Shown one piece after another: positions 1-10,020 of a stretch of DNA of 64,000 nucleotides (position 1 is the first letter of the stretch; the number at the start of each line of letters is the position of its first letter). The notes beneath the pieces were generated by a model that did not search any database, was not told where the DNA came from, and worked only from the letters and a program-made list of their open reading frames with translations. Made by a program: the position numbers and the translations under genes. Source of the stretch: Gaiellasilicea sp963802765 (GTDB lineage Bacteria; Actinomycetota; Thermoleophilia; Gaiellales; Gaiellaceae); NCBI GenBank assembly GCA_963802765.1, contig CAWDJZ010000007.1:496001-560000 (forward strand), written 5' to 3'.

Positions 1-2
1 GC

Positions 3-1137
3 GAAGCGACCGTGCTCGACTGCTTCTTCGCCGTCCCGACGAGGCCGCTCGGCGAGATCGAGGATCTGACCGTCGACTTCGGCGACTCGACGCAGAGCTA
101 CCACATCGGTGCGGGCTCGGTGGCCGTCCCGGGGCTCGTCGCCGGGCTCGAGGAGGCGCATCGCCGATTCGGCACCGTCCCGTGGCCGGCGCTCGTCGAG
201 CCCGCGGTCGAGCTCGCCAGGCAGGGTCTCGACTGCAACGACGCCCAGCGGTTCCTCCACCTGATCCTGGCGGGGATCCTGCAGCGCGACGAGGGCGGCC
301 GCCGTATCTACGGCGTCGAGGAGCGGATCGAGACGGTCGACTTCGTCGAGACGCTGGAACGTCTTCGCGAGGAAGGCGCAGACGCGGTCACCGAGCTGAT
401 CCCGGAGCTCGCGGACGACATCGCCGCCTATCGCGTCGCGACACCGGAGCCGATCCGCACCCGGATCGGCTCGCACGAGGTGCTGACGACCCCCGCGCCC
501 TCCCGCGGCGGCGCGATCGTCGCCGCCGCCCTCGCGCGGCCTGGCAACGGCGAACACACTCGACGAGCGTGCCCAGGCGCTCAAGCACGGGTACGACGCG
601 GCGCCGCCGCTCGCGGTGGCGGGCACGACCCAGATCTCCGTCATCGACTCGGAGGGCAACGCCGCCGCGCTGTCCTCGACCCTCGGCGCGGGATCGGGCA
701 TCTTCCGCGGCGGCACGCAGCTGAACAACATGCTCGGCGAGCTCGACGTGGTCGGCCACGCGCCGAAGACGCCGGGCGCCCGGCTTCCGAGCATGATGAC
801 CCCGACGCTCGTGCTCGAAGACGAGCAGCCGCGGCTCGCGCTCGGCAGCGCCGGCTCGGTGCGGCTCGCCGGCGCGATCGCGCAGGTCGCCGACACCGTC
901 CTGCGCGGCACGCCCGTCGACGAGGCGATCGACAACCCGCGGATCCACGTCGACGGCGACGTCCTCCATCTCGAGGGCGGCCTGATGGAGCTCGCGCCCG
1001 AGGGATGGAGCCCCGTTCGCTGGTCGGGCCGCAACCTCTACTTCGGCGGCGTCGCCGCGGTGGAGCGCCGCGCGGACGGCTCCCTCGCCGCCGCCGGCGA
1101 CCCGCGCCGCGGCGGCCACGGAATCGTCGTCGGATGA
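3..1137 (+). CDS. ggt: Gamma-glutamyltranspeptidase, 3' part (5' end outside window, one frameshift)
   Basis: This is the C-terminal two thirds of a gamma-glutamyltransferase/glutathione hydrolase, an Ntn hydrolase that is usually exported and cleaves gamma-glutamyl bonds. The frame is open from the first bases, so the gene begins upstream of the window. The large-subunit part runs to about 535, and the small subunit continues in another frame from about 541. The autoprocessing site is visible as GTTQISVIDSEGN, where the conserved catalytic Thr begins the small subunit; families usually have TTH where this has TTQ. Downstream, GSGI and PSMMTPTLVL match the family. The frame change at about 535-541 looks like a one-base indel. 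The stop overlaps the ATG of the next gene (ATGA). Confidence 0.85.
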
Positions 1138-1637
1138 GCCTCGTCGTGCGGCGTGCGCGGCCGGACGATGCGGCGGCGCTCGTCGAGCTCGCCGTGGCCG
1201 TCGGCGGCGAGCCGGAAGCCTGGCTCCTGAACACGGACAGCTGGCGCAGCGTGGGGGAGGAGCGCCGGTACATCCGTGCGCTCAAGCGACACCCCGACGC
1301 GGCGGTCTTCGTCGCCGAGGACGAGGGCACGATCGTCGGCCGCCTCTCCGTCGCCCGCGACCCGCACCGGGCGAGCCACCACGTCGCCGACCTCGGCCTG
1401 ATGGTCGCCGCCGGCCACCGCCGCCGCGGGGTCGGGCGCGCGCTCCTCGAGCAGGCCGTCGAGTGGGCGCGCGACGCGGGCATCCGGAAGCTCGAGCTGC
1501 ACGTCTTCCCGTGGAACGAGCCGGCGATCCGCCTCTACGAGCAGTTCGGCTACGAGCGCGAGGGCTTTCGCCGCGAGCACTATCGCCGCGACGACGAGTA
1601 CGTCGACGCGATCCTCATGGCATACCGCGTCGATTGA
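1134..1637 (+). CDS. GNAT family N-acetyltransferase
   Basis: A 167-residue single-domain GNAT acetyltransferase that would move an acetyl group from acetyl-CoA to an unknown amine. The acetyl-CoA pyrophosphate loop is visible as RRRGVGRALL at residues 96-105. A typical C-terminal segment follows (NEPAIRLYEQFGYEREG), resembling RimJ/RimL- or PhnO-like members. The ATG at 1134 overlaps the stop of the upstream transpeptidase, so the two genes are probably translationally coupled. The substrate cannot be told from sequence. Confidence 0.85.
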   Translation: MSLVVRRARPDDAAALVELAVAVGGEPEAWLLNTDSWRSVGEERRYIRALKRHPDAAVFVAEDEGTIVGRLSVARDPHRASHHVADLGLMVAAGHRRRGVGRALLEQAVEWARDAGIRKLELHVFPWNEPAIRLYEQFGYEREGFRREHYRRDDEYVDAILMAYRVD

Positions 1638-1688
1638 TCTCTGCAGCGACGCGTGACACGCGCGCGCACGTGACGTATAAGGAGTGTG

Positions 1689-3583
1689 ATGACAGTGGCT
1701 CGACGCGTCGCGTTGCTCCTGGGGCTGGCGGCACTCGTCGCCGTCGCGCTCGGCGGAACGAGCGCTGATGCGCGCGCGACGAAGGCGCAGAAGCTCGTCG
1801 CCTTCCGCTCCTGCGGCGAGCTGCTCGGCTACGCGAAGCAGCATGCGGGCCGCTTCGTCGGCCCGTACGGGCTCGGCGGCAGCCGGGGCTCGTCCCGGCC
1901 GCCGAGACCGCCGCGCCGACCCGGGCCGCCGCGCCGCAGCAGGGCGTCGACTACTCGGGCACGAACGTCCAGGAGGAAGGTGTCGACGAGCCCGACCTCG
2001 TCAAGACCGACGGGCGCACGGTCTTCGCGGTCGCGAGCGGCCGCCTCAACGCCGTCGACGTCCGCACGCAGAAGCCGCGTCTCCTCGACACGCTGAAGCT
2101 CGACGCCGCCTCGAACCACGAGCTGCTCCTCCACGGCGACCGCCTGCTCGTGCTCTCGCGCGGCGGTTACTGGGCCGAGCCGCTGCCGGCGATCGCGGCG
2201 CGGATCGCGCCCTTCGCGCCGGCCGAGTCCGTCCTCACCGAGGTGGACGTGTCCGATCCGGCCCGGCTGCGCGTCGTCAACACGCTGACGCTCGACGGCG
2301 CCTACGTCGCGGCGCGCCTGGTCGGCGGCAGCGCGCGCATCGTCTCCACCGCCCAGATCCCCGCCAAGCTCCAGTTCAGGCTGCCGACGGACCCGAGCCC
2401 AGATGCGCAGGCGGCCGCGGCGAAGCGCAACCGCGCCGTCGTCGCCTCCTCGCGCGTCGGCGCCTGGCTGCCTTCCTACCGGATCAAGCGGGCGGGCGCG
2501 AAGGCCGGGCCGAAGCGCGCGCTCGTCCAGTGCCGCCAGGTGAGCCGCCCGCCGGCTTCTCCGGGCTCGGGATGCTCACCGTGCTGACGGTCGACCTGGC
2601 GAAGGGGCTCCAGCCAGTCGACTCGGTTGCGGTGATGACGGACGGGCGGATCGTCTACGCCTCCCCCGAGAGCCTCTACGTCGCGACCGAGCGCTGGGCC
2701 GACCGTCCCGATCCGAACACGCCGACGCAGGAGAAGAACGGCGTCACGACCGCGATCCACAAGTTCGACATCTCGAGTCCCGCGCGGACGCAGTACCGCG
2801 GGAGCGGCACGGTGTCCGGCTACCTGCTCAGCCAGTGGTCGCTCTCGGAGCACCGCGGCGTCCTCCGCGTCGTCAGCACCGAGGCGCCGGCCTGGTGGGG
2901 CGGCGGCGTCGGCGAGGCCGAGTCGTTCCTGACGACGCTGCGCCCGCGCGACGGCGGCGCTCGTCCAGGTCGGCCGGGTCGGCGGGCTCGGCAAGGGCGA
3001 GCGCGTCTACGCCGTTCGCTTCGCCGGCGACGTCGGCTATGCGGTCACCTTCCGCCAGATCGACCCGCTCTACACGATCGACCTGGCCGTGCCGGAGCGC
3101 CCGCGCGTGCTCGGCGAGCTGAAGATCCCCGGCTACTCCGCTTACCTGCACCCGATCGGCGAGGACCTGCTGCTCGGCATCGGCCAGGACGCGACCGACG
3201 AAGGCCGCCCGCTGGGCACGCAGATCTCGCTCTTCGACGTCTCGAATCTGCGCAGCCCGACGCGGCTGCACAAGCAGCATCTCGGCCAGGGGTGGTCGGA
3301 GGCGGAGTCGGACCACCACGCCTTCCTCTACTGGCCGCGCACGGGGCTCGTCGTCGTCCCGTTCGAGCTGCGCGCGGCCGGCTACCGGGTCGGGCGCGCG
3401 CGCGGGGTCGAACCGGTCGGAAACGTCGAGCACGGGAGGGTCCCGATCCGGCGCTCGCTCGTGGTCGGTGCCTCGCTCCTGACCGTCTCGGACGCGGGCG
3501 TCAAGTCGAGCAGCCTCGCGTCGATGGCCGAGCAGGGCTGGGCCGCCTTCCCGGCGCCCGAGCCGCCCAGACCGATGCCCTGA
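1689..3583 (+). CDS. Secreted beta-propeller domain protein (three frameshifts)
   Basis: A predicted exported protein of about 630 residues with a C-terminal beta-propeller distantly related to WD40 (the PF09826 type). It begins with a signal peptide (MTVARRVALLLGLAALVAVA) after an AAGGAG site at 1679-1684, which favours the ATG at 1689 over the GTG at 1686. The family hallmark TNVQEEGVDEPDLVKTDG is at about 1960-2015. Later blades read VYASPESLYVA-like and LGQGWSEAESDHHAF. The coding frame changes near 1880, 2550 and 2960, and each break joins two parts of the same family, so this is one gene. The function of the family is unknown; a cell-surface role is inferred. Confidence 0.75.
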
Positions 3584-3802
3584 CGCGGAAGATCGTTGCA
3601 CCCCGCTCGCGAGCGCAGTAACGTAGCTCGGGAAGTCTGACGATCCCCAGGGAGAAGGTTGTGGCGACGTTCGGGCCACGATCTGCGGCCGAACGCGGGC
3701 ACGGCGTCCGAGGAAGACGGTCTGCCTCGACTCCCTGGGCGGAGACGCACTCGACCAGCGATCAGGAGCGTCGATGAGTCCGGCGGTCCGGGAGGCGTAG
3801 CC

Positions 3803-5924
3803 ATGGAGTCGCAGCCACAGATCGGCCTCGAGCACGTCGTCGAGGCACTGAAAGACATCATCGTCTTTCCGATTCGACGCAACGTCAGCGGGACGTACCG
3901 GAATGTCACACCCGCCGGCACCGGCACGATCCTCGAGCTCCGCGTGGACGTCGACGGCCGCCGCCCGCAGCAGCGGCTGAGCGGCGACATCTACTTCCAC
4001 TTCGACTTCTGCGGCCCGTCACGCTCTACATCGGCTCGTTCGTGGTCGAGAGCCTGACGATCGACGACGACCCGCAGGAGATCACGATCTCCGGGCCCGT
4101 CCACTACTACCTGGATCCGACGAACACCGCGGACTCGATTCGCGTCCACATCCCGCGCGTGAGCATCTCGCGCCCGCTCCGGCGGCCTGCGTCGAGTGGC
4201 TGACACGCGGGCAGATCGTCGCCACGTACGCCTGCCCGAAGATCTCCGAGTACTTCCGGACGGCGAAGATCGAGATCGACCGGTTCCAGGGAACGGTCTT
4301 CCCGCCCGAGATCGACCCCGACATCGACGCGTCCCCGAGAGGTCTGCCGAGCTCGGTGAGCGTGCGGAGCGTCTACCAGCGCTCCGGCATCGACCTCACC
4401 GTCGCAGCAGGACGACCTCCTCAACGACCGGACAGCGGCGATCGCGGCAACAACTGGAGCGAGGCCGAGCTGCACGACCTGATGGAGGCGCGGTTCGACC
4501 TCTACGCGAACACGCTGCAGTGGAACACGTACGGCCTGATCGTGCCGAGGTTCGGCGATCGCAACTACAACTCCGGCTACTACGGGACGATGTTCGACTG
4601 GGGCGGCTGGCAGGTCGGGCGACACGTACTTCAGGCAGGGCTGCGCACTGGCCGAGGAGGCTACGAGGGGGCGGGAGGTAGGGCTCGCTCTACGACACCT
4701 CGGACAAGAAGGACCGCCTGCTCCTCGAAGACCTTCATCCACGAGGTGGGTCACTCGTTCAACCTGCCGCACGCCTGGCAGCGCGGCACGAACGCGGACA
4801 GCGGTTCGGAGTCCTACAAGAACTACGCGTGGGGATACACGGGCGGCGGGGGCGGAGAGACCGCCTTCTGGACGAACTACCGCTGGGAGTTCGACGACGT
4901 CGAGCTCATCTGGATGCGACACGGCGACGCCGAGACGTGATCTACGGCGGACGCGACTGGATCGGCAACAACCTCAGTGCCTACAGCCGGGCCGAGATCG
5001 AACGCTCGGACTCACCGCTCGAGCTGAGCGTCGAGAGCGCCGAGGTGTTCGACTACGGCGTCCGGTCAGCGTGCAGCTCGGTCTACTGAACACTCCTCGT
5101 CTGCGGTATCGGTGGTCGACCAGCTCGAGCCGGAGGACGGCCTGACGCGCGTCTACATCGAGCGGCCGAACGGCGACATCGTCGAGTTCGTCGCGCCGGT
5201 CTCCGCCACAAGTCGCCCGAGCTGAGAGAGATCGCGCGCGGCGAGGCGGCGTACGAGTCGATCTACCTCAGCTACGGGGCCAAGGGACAACAGTTCGCCG
5301 ACACCGGCGAGTAACTGATCAGGATCTTAGTGCTCTGCTTCCCGTTCGGCTACATGCTGACCCGCGCGCAACGGATCAGGATTGCGGCGCGGGCGACGAC
5401 GAGCGAGCGAGAACCTCGCGCATCTGCTCACCGGCTACCCGGCCGCAAGATCATGTACTTCGGCGGCTCCCGCGGTATCCGGAGCCGCCGGCCGGCTCGA
5501 GGAGGCTGTCGAGCGCTATGCGGACACCGACCCGATCGCTGTACGCCACATCGAGTACGCGCTCGGCCGCGACGCGGCCAGGACGTACAAGAACGACGAG
5601 GTGAAGGAAGGCCGCCGGGAGAACGACGCCGAGGAACGCGATCTCCGGAAGGCGGTGAAGCAACTCGACGCCGCCCGGGCTCCCGACAAGGAGCGCGAAG
5701 AGCACGCCTTCGAGCCGCTGACGCTCTCCGACGTCGCGCTGCGCCTCGCCTCCTGCCACGCGGAGCTCGGGCAGAACGCGAAGGCGGCGACGGTGCTCGA
5801 GAGCACCGCGAAGGAGCTGAAGGCCCTGCACGGCTCCCGCTCCGGCGGTCGACCGCGTGACGGCGACGCTGGCGACGATGCGCCTGCAGACGCGCTCGTC
5901 GAGCAGGCGCAAGCGCTTCCGTAA
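3803..5924 (+). CDS. Large zinc-metalloprotease-like protein with HExxHxxxxxH motif (multiple frameshifts)
   Basis: The ATG at 3803 follows a GGAGG at 3791-3795. The gene reads as one protein of about 700 residues broken by about eight frame changes. A metzincin-like zinc site, HEVGHSFNLPHAWQRG, is at about 4740-4787 in the middle. Beyond the apparent stop at 5312-5314 the reading resumes with YMLTRAQRIRIAA, then KIMYFGGSRG and LEEAVERYADTDPIAVRHIEYALG. That order of segments (protease domain, jelly-roll-like part, helical tail) suggests one gene ending at 5924 rather than two. No signal peptide is obvious. The substrate is unknown. The single-gene reading is inference; the zinc motif is seen directly. 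Confidence 0.6.
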
Positions 5925-5929
5925 CGTCC

Positions 5930-6721
5930 ATGCCGGAATTCACCTCATACGCAGAAGGAACTCCGTGCTGGGTCGACGTCACGAGTCCCGACCTCGACCG
6001 CAGCATCGAGTTCTACGGGGGCCTCTTCGGCTGGACCGCGGACCGGGCGACGCAGCCCGAGGCGGGCGGCTACACGCTGTTCAGCTTGCACGGGAAGCTC
6101 GTCGCCGCGGGCAGTCCGCCGCCGCCGGGCCAGGAGGACGTTCCGGCTCACTGGACGACCTACCTCGCGAGCGACGACGCGGATGCGACCGCCGACAAGA
6201 TCCGCAACGGGGGCGGCACGGTGATGATGGATCCGTTCGACGTCTTCGACGCCGGCCGGATGACGATTGCGCAGGACCCCACGGGCGCCGTCTTCGGCGT
6301 GTGGCAGGCGCGGGAGCACATCGGCGCTCAGCTCGCGAACGAGCCCGGGACGCTGAACTGGAACGAGTGCCAGACGAACGATCCGGAGAAGGCGGCGGCC
6401 TTCTACCAGGAGGTCTTCGGCTACGAGATCGACGAGGCGCCGATGGTCGAGGCCGGCGAGGTGTACCGCGTCCTCAAGGTCGACGGCAGGGGCATCGCCG
6501 GGATCATGCGGATCACGCCGCGGATGGAGGGCGTCACGCCCAACTGGGCGACGACTTTCTCCGTCGCCGACACGGACGAGACGATGCGCCAGACCGAGGA
6601 GCTCGGCGGAGCGGTGCTCGCGGGCCCGATGAACATCCCGGACGTCGGCCGGCTCGCGGTGCTCCGTGATCCGGTCGGCGCGGTTTTCTACGTGCTCCAG
6701 CCGCCGCCGGAGCAGGCCTAG
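5930..6721 (+). CDS. Two-domain VOC (glyoxalase/dioxygenase-fold) protein
   Basis: A 263-residue protein made of two tandem vicinal-oxygen-chelate domains, about residues 8-125 and 135-260. Each opens with a typical strand (GTPCWVDVTSPDLDRSIEFY; LNWNECQTNDPEKAAAFY) and ends in DPTGAVFGVWQ or DPVGAVFYVLQ. The family includes glyoxalase-like and hydroxylase-like enzymes, often annotated 27 kDa antigen Cfp30B-like; the substrate is unknown. It starts six bases after the preceding gene. Its end overlaps the convergent beta-helix gene by four bases. A paralogue of the same architecture lies at 58522-59292 on the other strand. Confidence 0.85.
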   Translation: MPEFTSYAEGTPCWVDVTSPDLDRSIEFYGGLFGWTADRATQPEAGGYTLFSLHGKLVAAGSPPPPGQEDVPAHWTTYLASDDADATADKIRNGGGTVMMDPFDVFDAGRMTIAQDPTGAVFGVWQAREHIGAQLANEPGTLNWNECQTNDPEKAAAFYQEVFGYEIDEAPMVEAGEVYRVLKVDGRGIAGIMRITPRMEGVTPNWATTFSVADTDETMRQTEELGGAVLAGPMNIPDVGRLAVLRDPVGAVFYVLQPPPEQA

Positions 6722-7967
6722 CGCGCCCGGTACTCGAGCGCGCCGATGTCCGGGGCGCGCCCGCGCCGGCGTCCCGCCGCGTCCGTGAGCGGGGCGAGGT
6801 CGCGGTTCGCGACGTCGATCACGGCCGACCCGGTGACCGGCCGTCCACGCCAGTCGACGCCGGCCGAGCCGACGAGGTCGTACGGTGAGCAGCCGCGGCC
6901 GCGCACGACGACGTTCGCCAGGAACTGGCGTGCGGCGAGGCAGACGCGGCCGGGCGTCTCGAGCAGCGCGATCACGTTGTTCGCCACGACCGGCCGCTTC
7001 GAGCGCGGCACGCCGCCGTAGCTCGAGCTCATCCGCAGCGAGCCCGCGTAGCCGTCCCGCCGCCGTGTAGCCGGTCAGGATCGTGTTGTTGAGGATCTTC
7101 GCGTAGTGCGGCAGCCGCCTCGACCTGTTGCTGCCGAGCACGATCCCCATCCGCGCCCGGTACCCGGGCACGCGCGCGTCCGTGCCGACGAAGACGTTGT
7201 TCACGACCGTCGCGTGGTCGACGCTGTTCGTCAGGTAGAGCTGGGCGCCGCCGCCGCGGTAAACGCCGAAGCGGTTGCCCGCGACGCGCAGCCGCCGCCC
7301 GGCGAAGAGCTGGACGAGATCCTGGTGCCCGCACCGGTAGCGGCCCATCCCGCACGGCAGCGCGCGCTCGAAGCGGTTCCCGCGGATCGTGAGGTCGGTG
7401 CCGAAGCGGCCGTGGACGAAGTCGCAGCCGTAGCAGTCGTGGAACCAGTTGTCCTCGATCACGACGTCGTGCGACCAGCGGTACAGCGTCACGCAGTTGA
7501 CGAATTCGCGCACGCGGTCGCCGCAGTGCGTGAAGGTGCTCCGCCGGATCGTCACCCGCCGCGCGTCCGCGATCAGAACGGAGGCGGAGAACCGCGTTCG
7601 CCGTGCGCTCACGAAGAGGTCGTGCAGGACGATGTCGCGGGAGCCCCACATCTGGACGAGCGCGTTGCCGCTGATCGGGCCGATCCGGACCCGGCCGAAC
7701 GAGACGCGCTGCGTCCCTTCGAAGATCAGGCTCTGGACGCGCGCGCCGCGCGTCCCGACGATCCGCAGCAGCCGCCGCGAGCGCGGCTTGACGACGAGCT
7801 TTCGGTACAGGTGCGCGTGGAGGACGATCTTCCCGCCCGAACGGCTCAGGGCCCGCTCGGCCCTCGCGAACTGCCCGTCGCTGCGGACATGGATCGTGCG
7901 CGCCTCCGCGGCAGAAGCGAAGGCGAGCGCCAGGACCACGAGAGCTCCACAGGGCCGCAGCGCGCAC
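6718..7967 (-). CDS. Secreted right-handed parallel beta-helix protein (one frameshift, start uncertain)
   Basis: A predicted exported beta-helix protein of about 415 residues. Successive rungs are visible, such as VTIRRSTFTHCGDRV, VVIEDNWFHDCYG, LTIRGNRFERAL, LRVAGNRFGVYRGG and ATVVNNVFVG. The end reads APDIGALEYRAR, a common terminus of this family. The export signal LRPCGALVVLALAFASAAEA lies at the start of the readable frame, but no good ATG/GTG is in frame. The GTG at 7967 would need one indel, so the start is provisional. A one-base frame change at about 7054 splits the last 104 residues from the rest. Related proteins are polysaccharide lyases or surface proteins; no lyase motif was recognised. 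Confidence 0.75.
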
Positions 7968-8106
7968 GGGCCGATCCTAAGCGTGCTGACAGACGCGCTA
8001 GCCTGCGGTCGCTTTGACTTTCGGCTCGCTTCCGGGAGAGGATGTGACGCCTGGCGAATTCGTGAGGGGAGTGCGGTCAACCCTCCCAAGCGAACGAGGA
8101 GGGCAG

Positions 8107-8950
8107 ATGAGATTCCTCTCCGCATTCAGGCGCAGGCCACTCGTCATCCTTGGTGGTACGTCCGTCGGTCTCGCGATGGCCGCCGGGATCGCCGGCGCCA
8201 GCATCCCGGATGCAGGCGGCGTCATTCATGCCTGTTACAAGTCGGCGAACGGGCAGGTGACGGATCGTCGAGACGGCCGCCGAGTGCAATCCGAGCGAGA
8301 CGTCCATCCAGTGGAGTCAGACGGGGCCGCAGGGCTGCAGAGCGCGGGGCCGCAGGGCCTCAGGGGCCGCCCGGGCCGATCGGGCCGCAAGGGCCGGCCG
8401 GGCCGGCAGGGGCGACAGGGCCGGCAGGACCCCCAGGGCCGGTCAGGTCCCGCAGGGCCCGCGGGACCCCCAGGGCCGATCGGGAGCGACCGGGCCGGCA
8501 GGACCCGCAGGGCCGGCGGGTCCAGGGGCACGGGCGAGGGCCGGCGGGCAGCCGGCGGGACCGTCCGGTGTCGAGTCGGTCAGGGTCAATGCAGGGCAGC
8601 AGACGTTCGCGTCTGTTCCAGGGGCCGGAGGCGTCACGACCGGATGCGGTCCCGGCGGCTTCCCGGCGGGCTCGTACTTCCTCCAGTTCACCAGCACCCC
8701 TGCGGGCGGTGGTCAGACCTCGGTGTGGATCGACGACTCGATCGCCGGCTCTCGTTCCAGACGATGTCCGGTGTCGCGGTCATCTCACCACTCGTCCCGG
8801 GCACCGGTACGCGCCACATCGAACTGCGAGCGTCGAACAGCTCACGCAGCGCGACGTGGGACATCTATCTACCAGGGTGCCGGCACCGACTGCGTCATCA
8901 GCATCGAAATGCCGGCGTCGAGTCGAGACGAAGCGATCGTCGCTGGCGGG
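8107..8950 (+). CDS. Secreted collagen-like repeat protein (several frameshifts, 3' end uncertain)
   Basis: It starts with ATG at 8107 after a GAGGGCAG stretch. The N-terminus has an export signal (VILGGTSVGLAMAAGIAGAS) and the segment IPDAGGVIHACYKSANGQ, which is typical of actinobacterial proteins that carry collagen-like stalks. Gly-X-Y repeats (GPQGP, GPAGP, GPIGP) occupy about 8345-8540 but jump between all three frames, because the GGC/CCG-rich repeat has gained or lost bases. A globular C-terminal part (VAVISPLVPGTGTRHIELRA; GTDCVISIEMPAS) follows. No stop in a trustworthy frame is visible before the convergent gene, so the end at about 8950 is approximate. A surface or matrix role is inferred. 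Confidence 0.65.
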
Positions 8951-8969
8951 CCGCCTCGGGCGGGCCTCC

Positions 8970-9443
8970 CTACTCCTCGGCGCAGATCTCGGCGACCTCC
9001 GCTTCCGTGATCTTGATCAGGTCCTGCGTCGCGATCCGGATCGAGTCGTCGTGCGAGCCCGCCTCGAGCACGACGGAGTCGTGGTCGGCGACGTGCGTGT
9101 CGACGATCACGCGGTCGCGGTGCGCGCCGCCGATCGGCGGCACGGCGCCGTACTCGAACTCCGCGTACTCGCTGCGCAGCGACTCCTCCGGCGCGAGGTG
9201 GATGCTCTTCCGCCGCTCGTCCAGGACCTCCGCGAGCTTGGCGGTCGAGATCCGCTCCGACGCGGGAAGCACGGCGCGGACGTTTCCCTGCGGCGTCTCG
9301 ACGACGAGCGTCTTCGCGACCCCGTCGAGCGGCAGCCCGAGCGCGCGCGCCTCGTCGGCGGCCGTCTCGGTGTGCGAGTGGGGGATGACCTCGTAGTCGA
9401 CGCCGGCGGCGTCGAGCGCCTCGGTCAGGGCGGGTGCGGCCAC
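8970..9443 (-). CDS. YbaK/EbsC family aminoacyl-tRNA deacylase-like protein
   Basis: A 157-residue single-domain protein of the YbaK/ProX/EbsC fold, which hydrolyses mischarged aminoacyl-tRNA such as Cys-tRNAPro. The conserved lysine sits in GVAKTLVVET (about residue 44), and the GAVPPIGG loop is present. I chose the GTG at 9443 because an AGGAGG lies seven bases upstream (plus-strand 9452-9457), although the frame is open to an ATG at 9476. The amino-acid specificity cannot be assigned. Its stop faces the collagen-like gene. Confidence 0.85.
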   Translation of the reverse strand: MAAPALTEALDAAGVDYEVIPHSHTETAADEARALGLPLDGVAKTLVVETPQGNVRAVLPASERISTAKLAEVLDERRKSIHLAPEESLRSEYAEFEYGAVPPIGGAHRDRVIVDTHVADHDSVVLEAGSHDDSIRIATQDLIKITEAEVAEICAEE

Positions 9444-9505
9444 GGCTGAACCTCCTCGTTCGCTCGTGCCTATCATCGCAAGCGGCGCTGGAACTGGTCG
9501 ACCTC

Positions 9506-10009
9506 TCAGAGCCGGGCGTGCAGCTCCGACCAGCCGGGCGGCTCGCCCGACGGGTGCCCGCCGTTGCGCGCGACCGCGGTCGAGAGCAGCTCCGGCACCG
9601 GCGTGATCCCGACGCGCGGCAGGTCGAGCCGGTCGGCGTCCCAGCACACGCCGACGGTCGGATCGCTCGACACCTTCCCGTCCGCGTGCTCGAAGCAGGC
9701 GTGGTGGAGGAGGTCGAGCTGCGCGTCGGTGACGCCGAGCAGCCCCTCCTCGTGCAGCGCGACCGCGAACGCGGCCGCCCGCGGCCCGTGCTCGGGGTCG
9801 CGCGCGTCGTTCAGCCGCATCGTGTCGTGCAGGAGCGCGAAGAGGAAGACGACGTGCGTGTCGACGGCCGGCACCGCCGCCGACAGCCAGAGCCCGTTCG
9901 CGCCGACCGTGCGCCAGTGCCGCTCGCCGTGGATCTGCGAGCCGATGCCGGTGCTCCGCTCGCGCACCGCTGCGAGCAGCGGGTCGAGCGCGAGCGGAGC
10001 AACGGTCAC
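9506..10009 (-). CDS. HD-domain phosphohydrolase-like protein
   Basis: A 167-residue HD-superfamily protein with putative metal ligands His27/His31 (HGERHW), His61-Asp62 (FALLHDTMR) and a late Asp (VCWDADRLDLPRVG). This subfamily belongs to small metal-dependent phosphohydrolases of unknown substrate. It starts with GTG at 10009, just downstream of the ARPP-1-like gene on the same strand, so the two probably share a transcript. The frame upstream of the GTG stays open into sequence that looks like the tail of the preceding gene. Confidence 0.75.
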   Translation of the reverse strand: MTVAPLALDPLLAAVRERSTGIGSQIHGERHWRTVGANGLWLSAAVPAVDTHVVFLFALLHDTMRLNDARDPEHGPRAAAFAVALHEEGLLGVTDAQLDLLHHACFEHADGKVSSDPTVGVCWDADRLDLPRVGITPVPELLSTAVARNGGHPSGEPPGWSELHARL

Positions 10010-10020
10010 CGGCTCATTGT

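Noticed and set aside
12..1637. A 541-codon fusion of transpeptidase and acetyltransferase
   Set aside because: The middle of the frame is nonsense sequence. The transpeptidase continues in another frame to 1137 and the acetyltransferase has its own ATG at 1134.
5945..8125. A 726-codon minus-strand frame as one protein
   Set aside because: The middle is the genuine beta-helix protein, but the end is antisense to the VOC gene and the beginning runs into the divergent promoter. A frame change at about 7054 explains the merger.
8345..8540. Possible CRISPR or tandem DNA repeat array
   Set aside because: The periodicity is three codons and reflects Gly-X-Y protein repeats. There are no conserved repeats with unique spacers.
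7449..9449. A 666-codon plus-strand frame
   Set aside because: It only touches a few collagen-like units. The rest is antisense to the beta-helix and YbaK genes.
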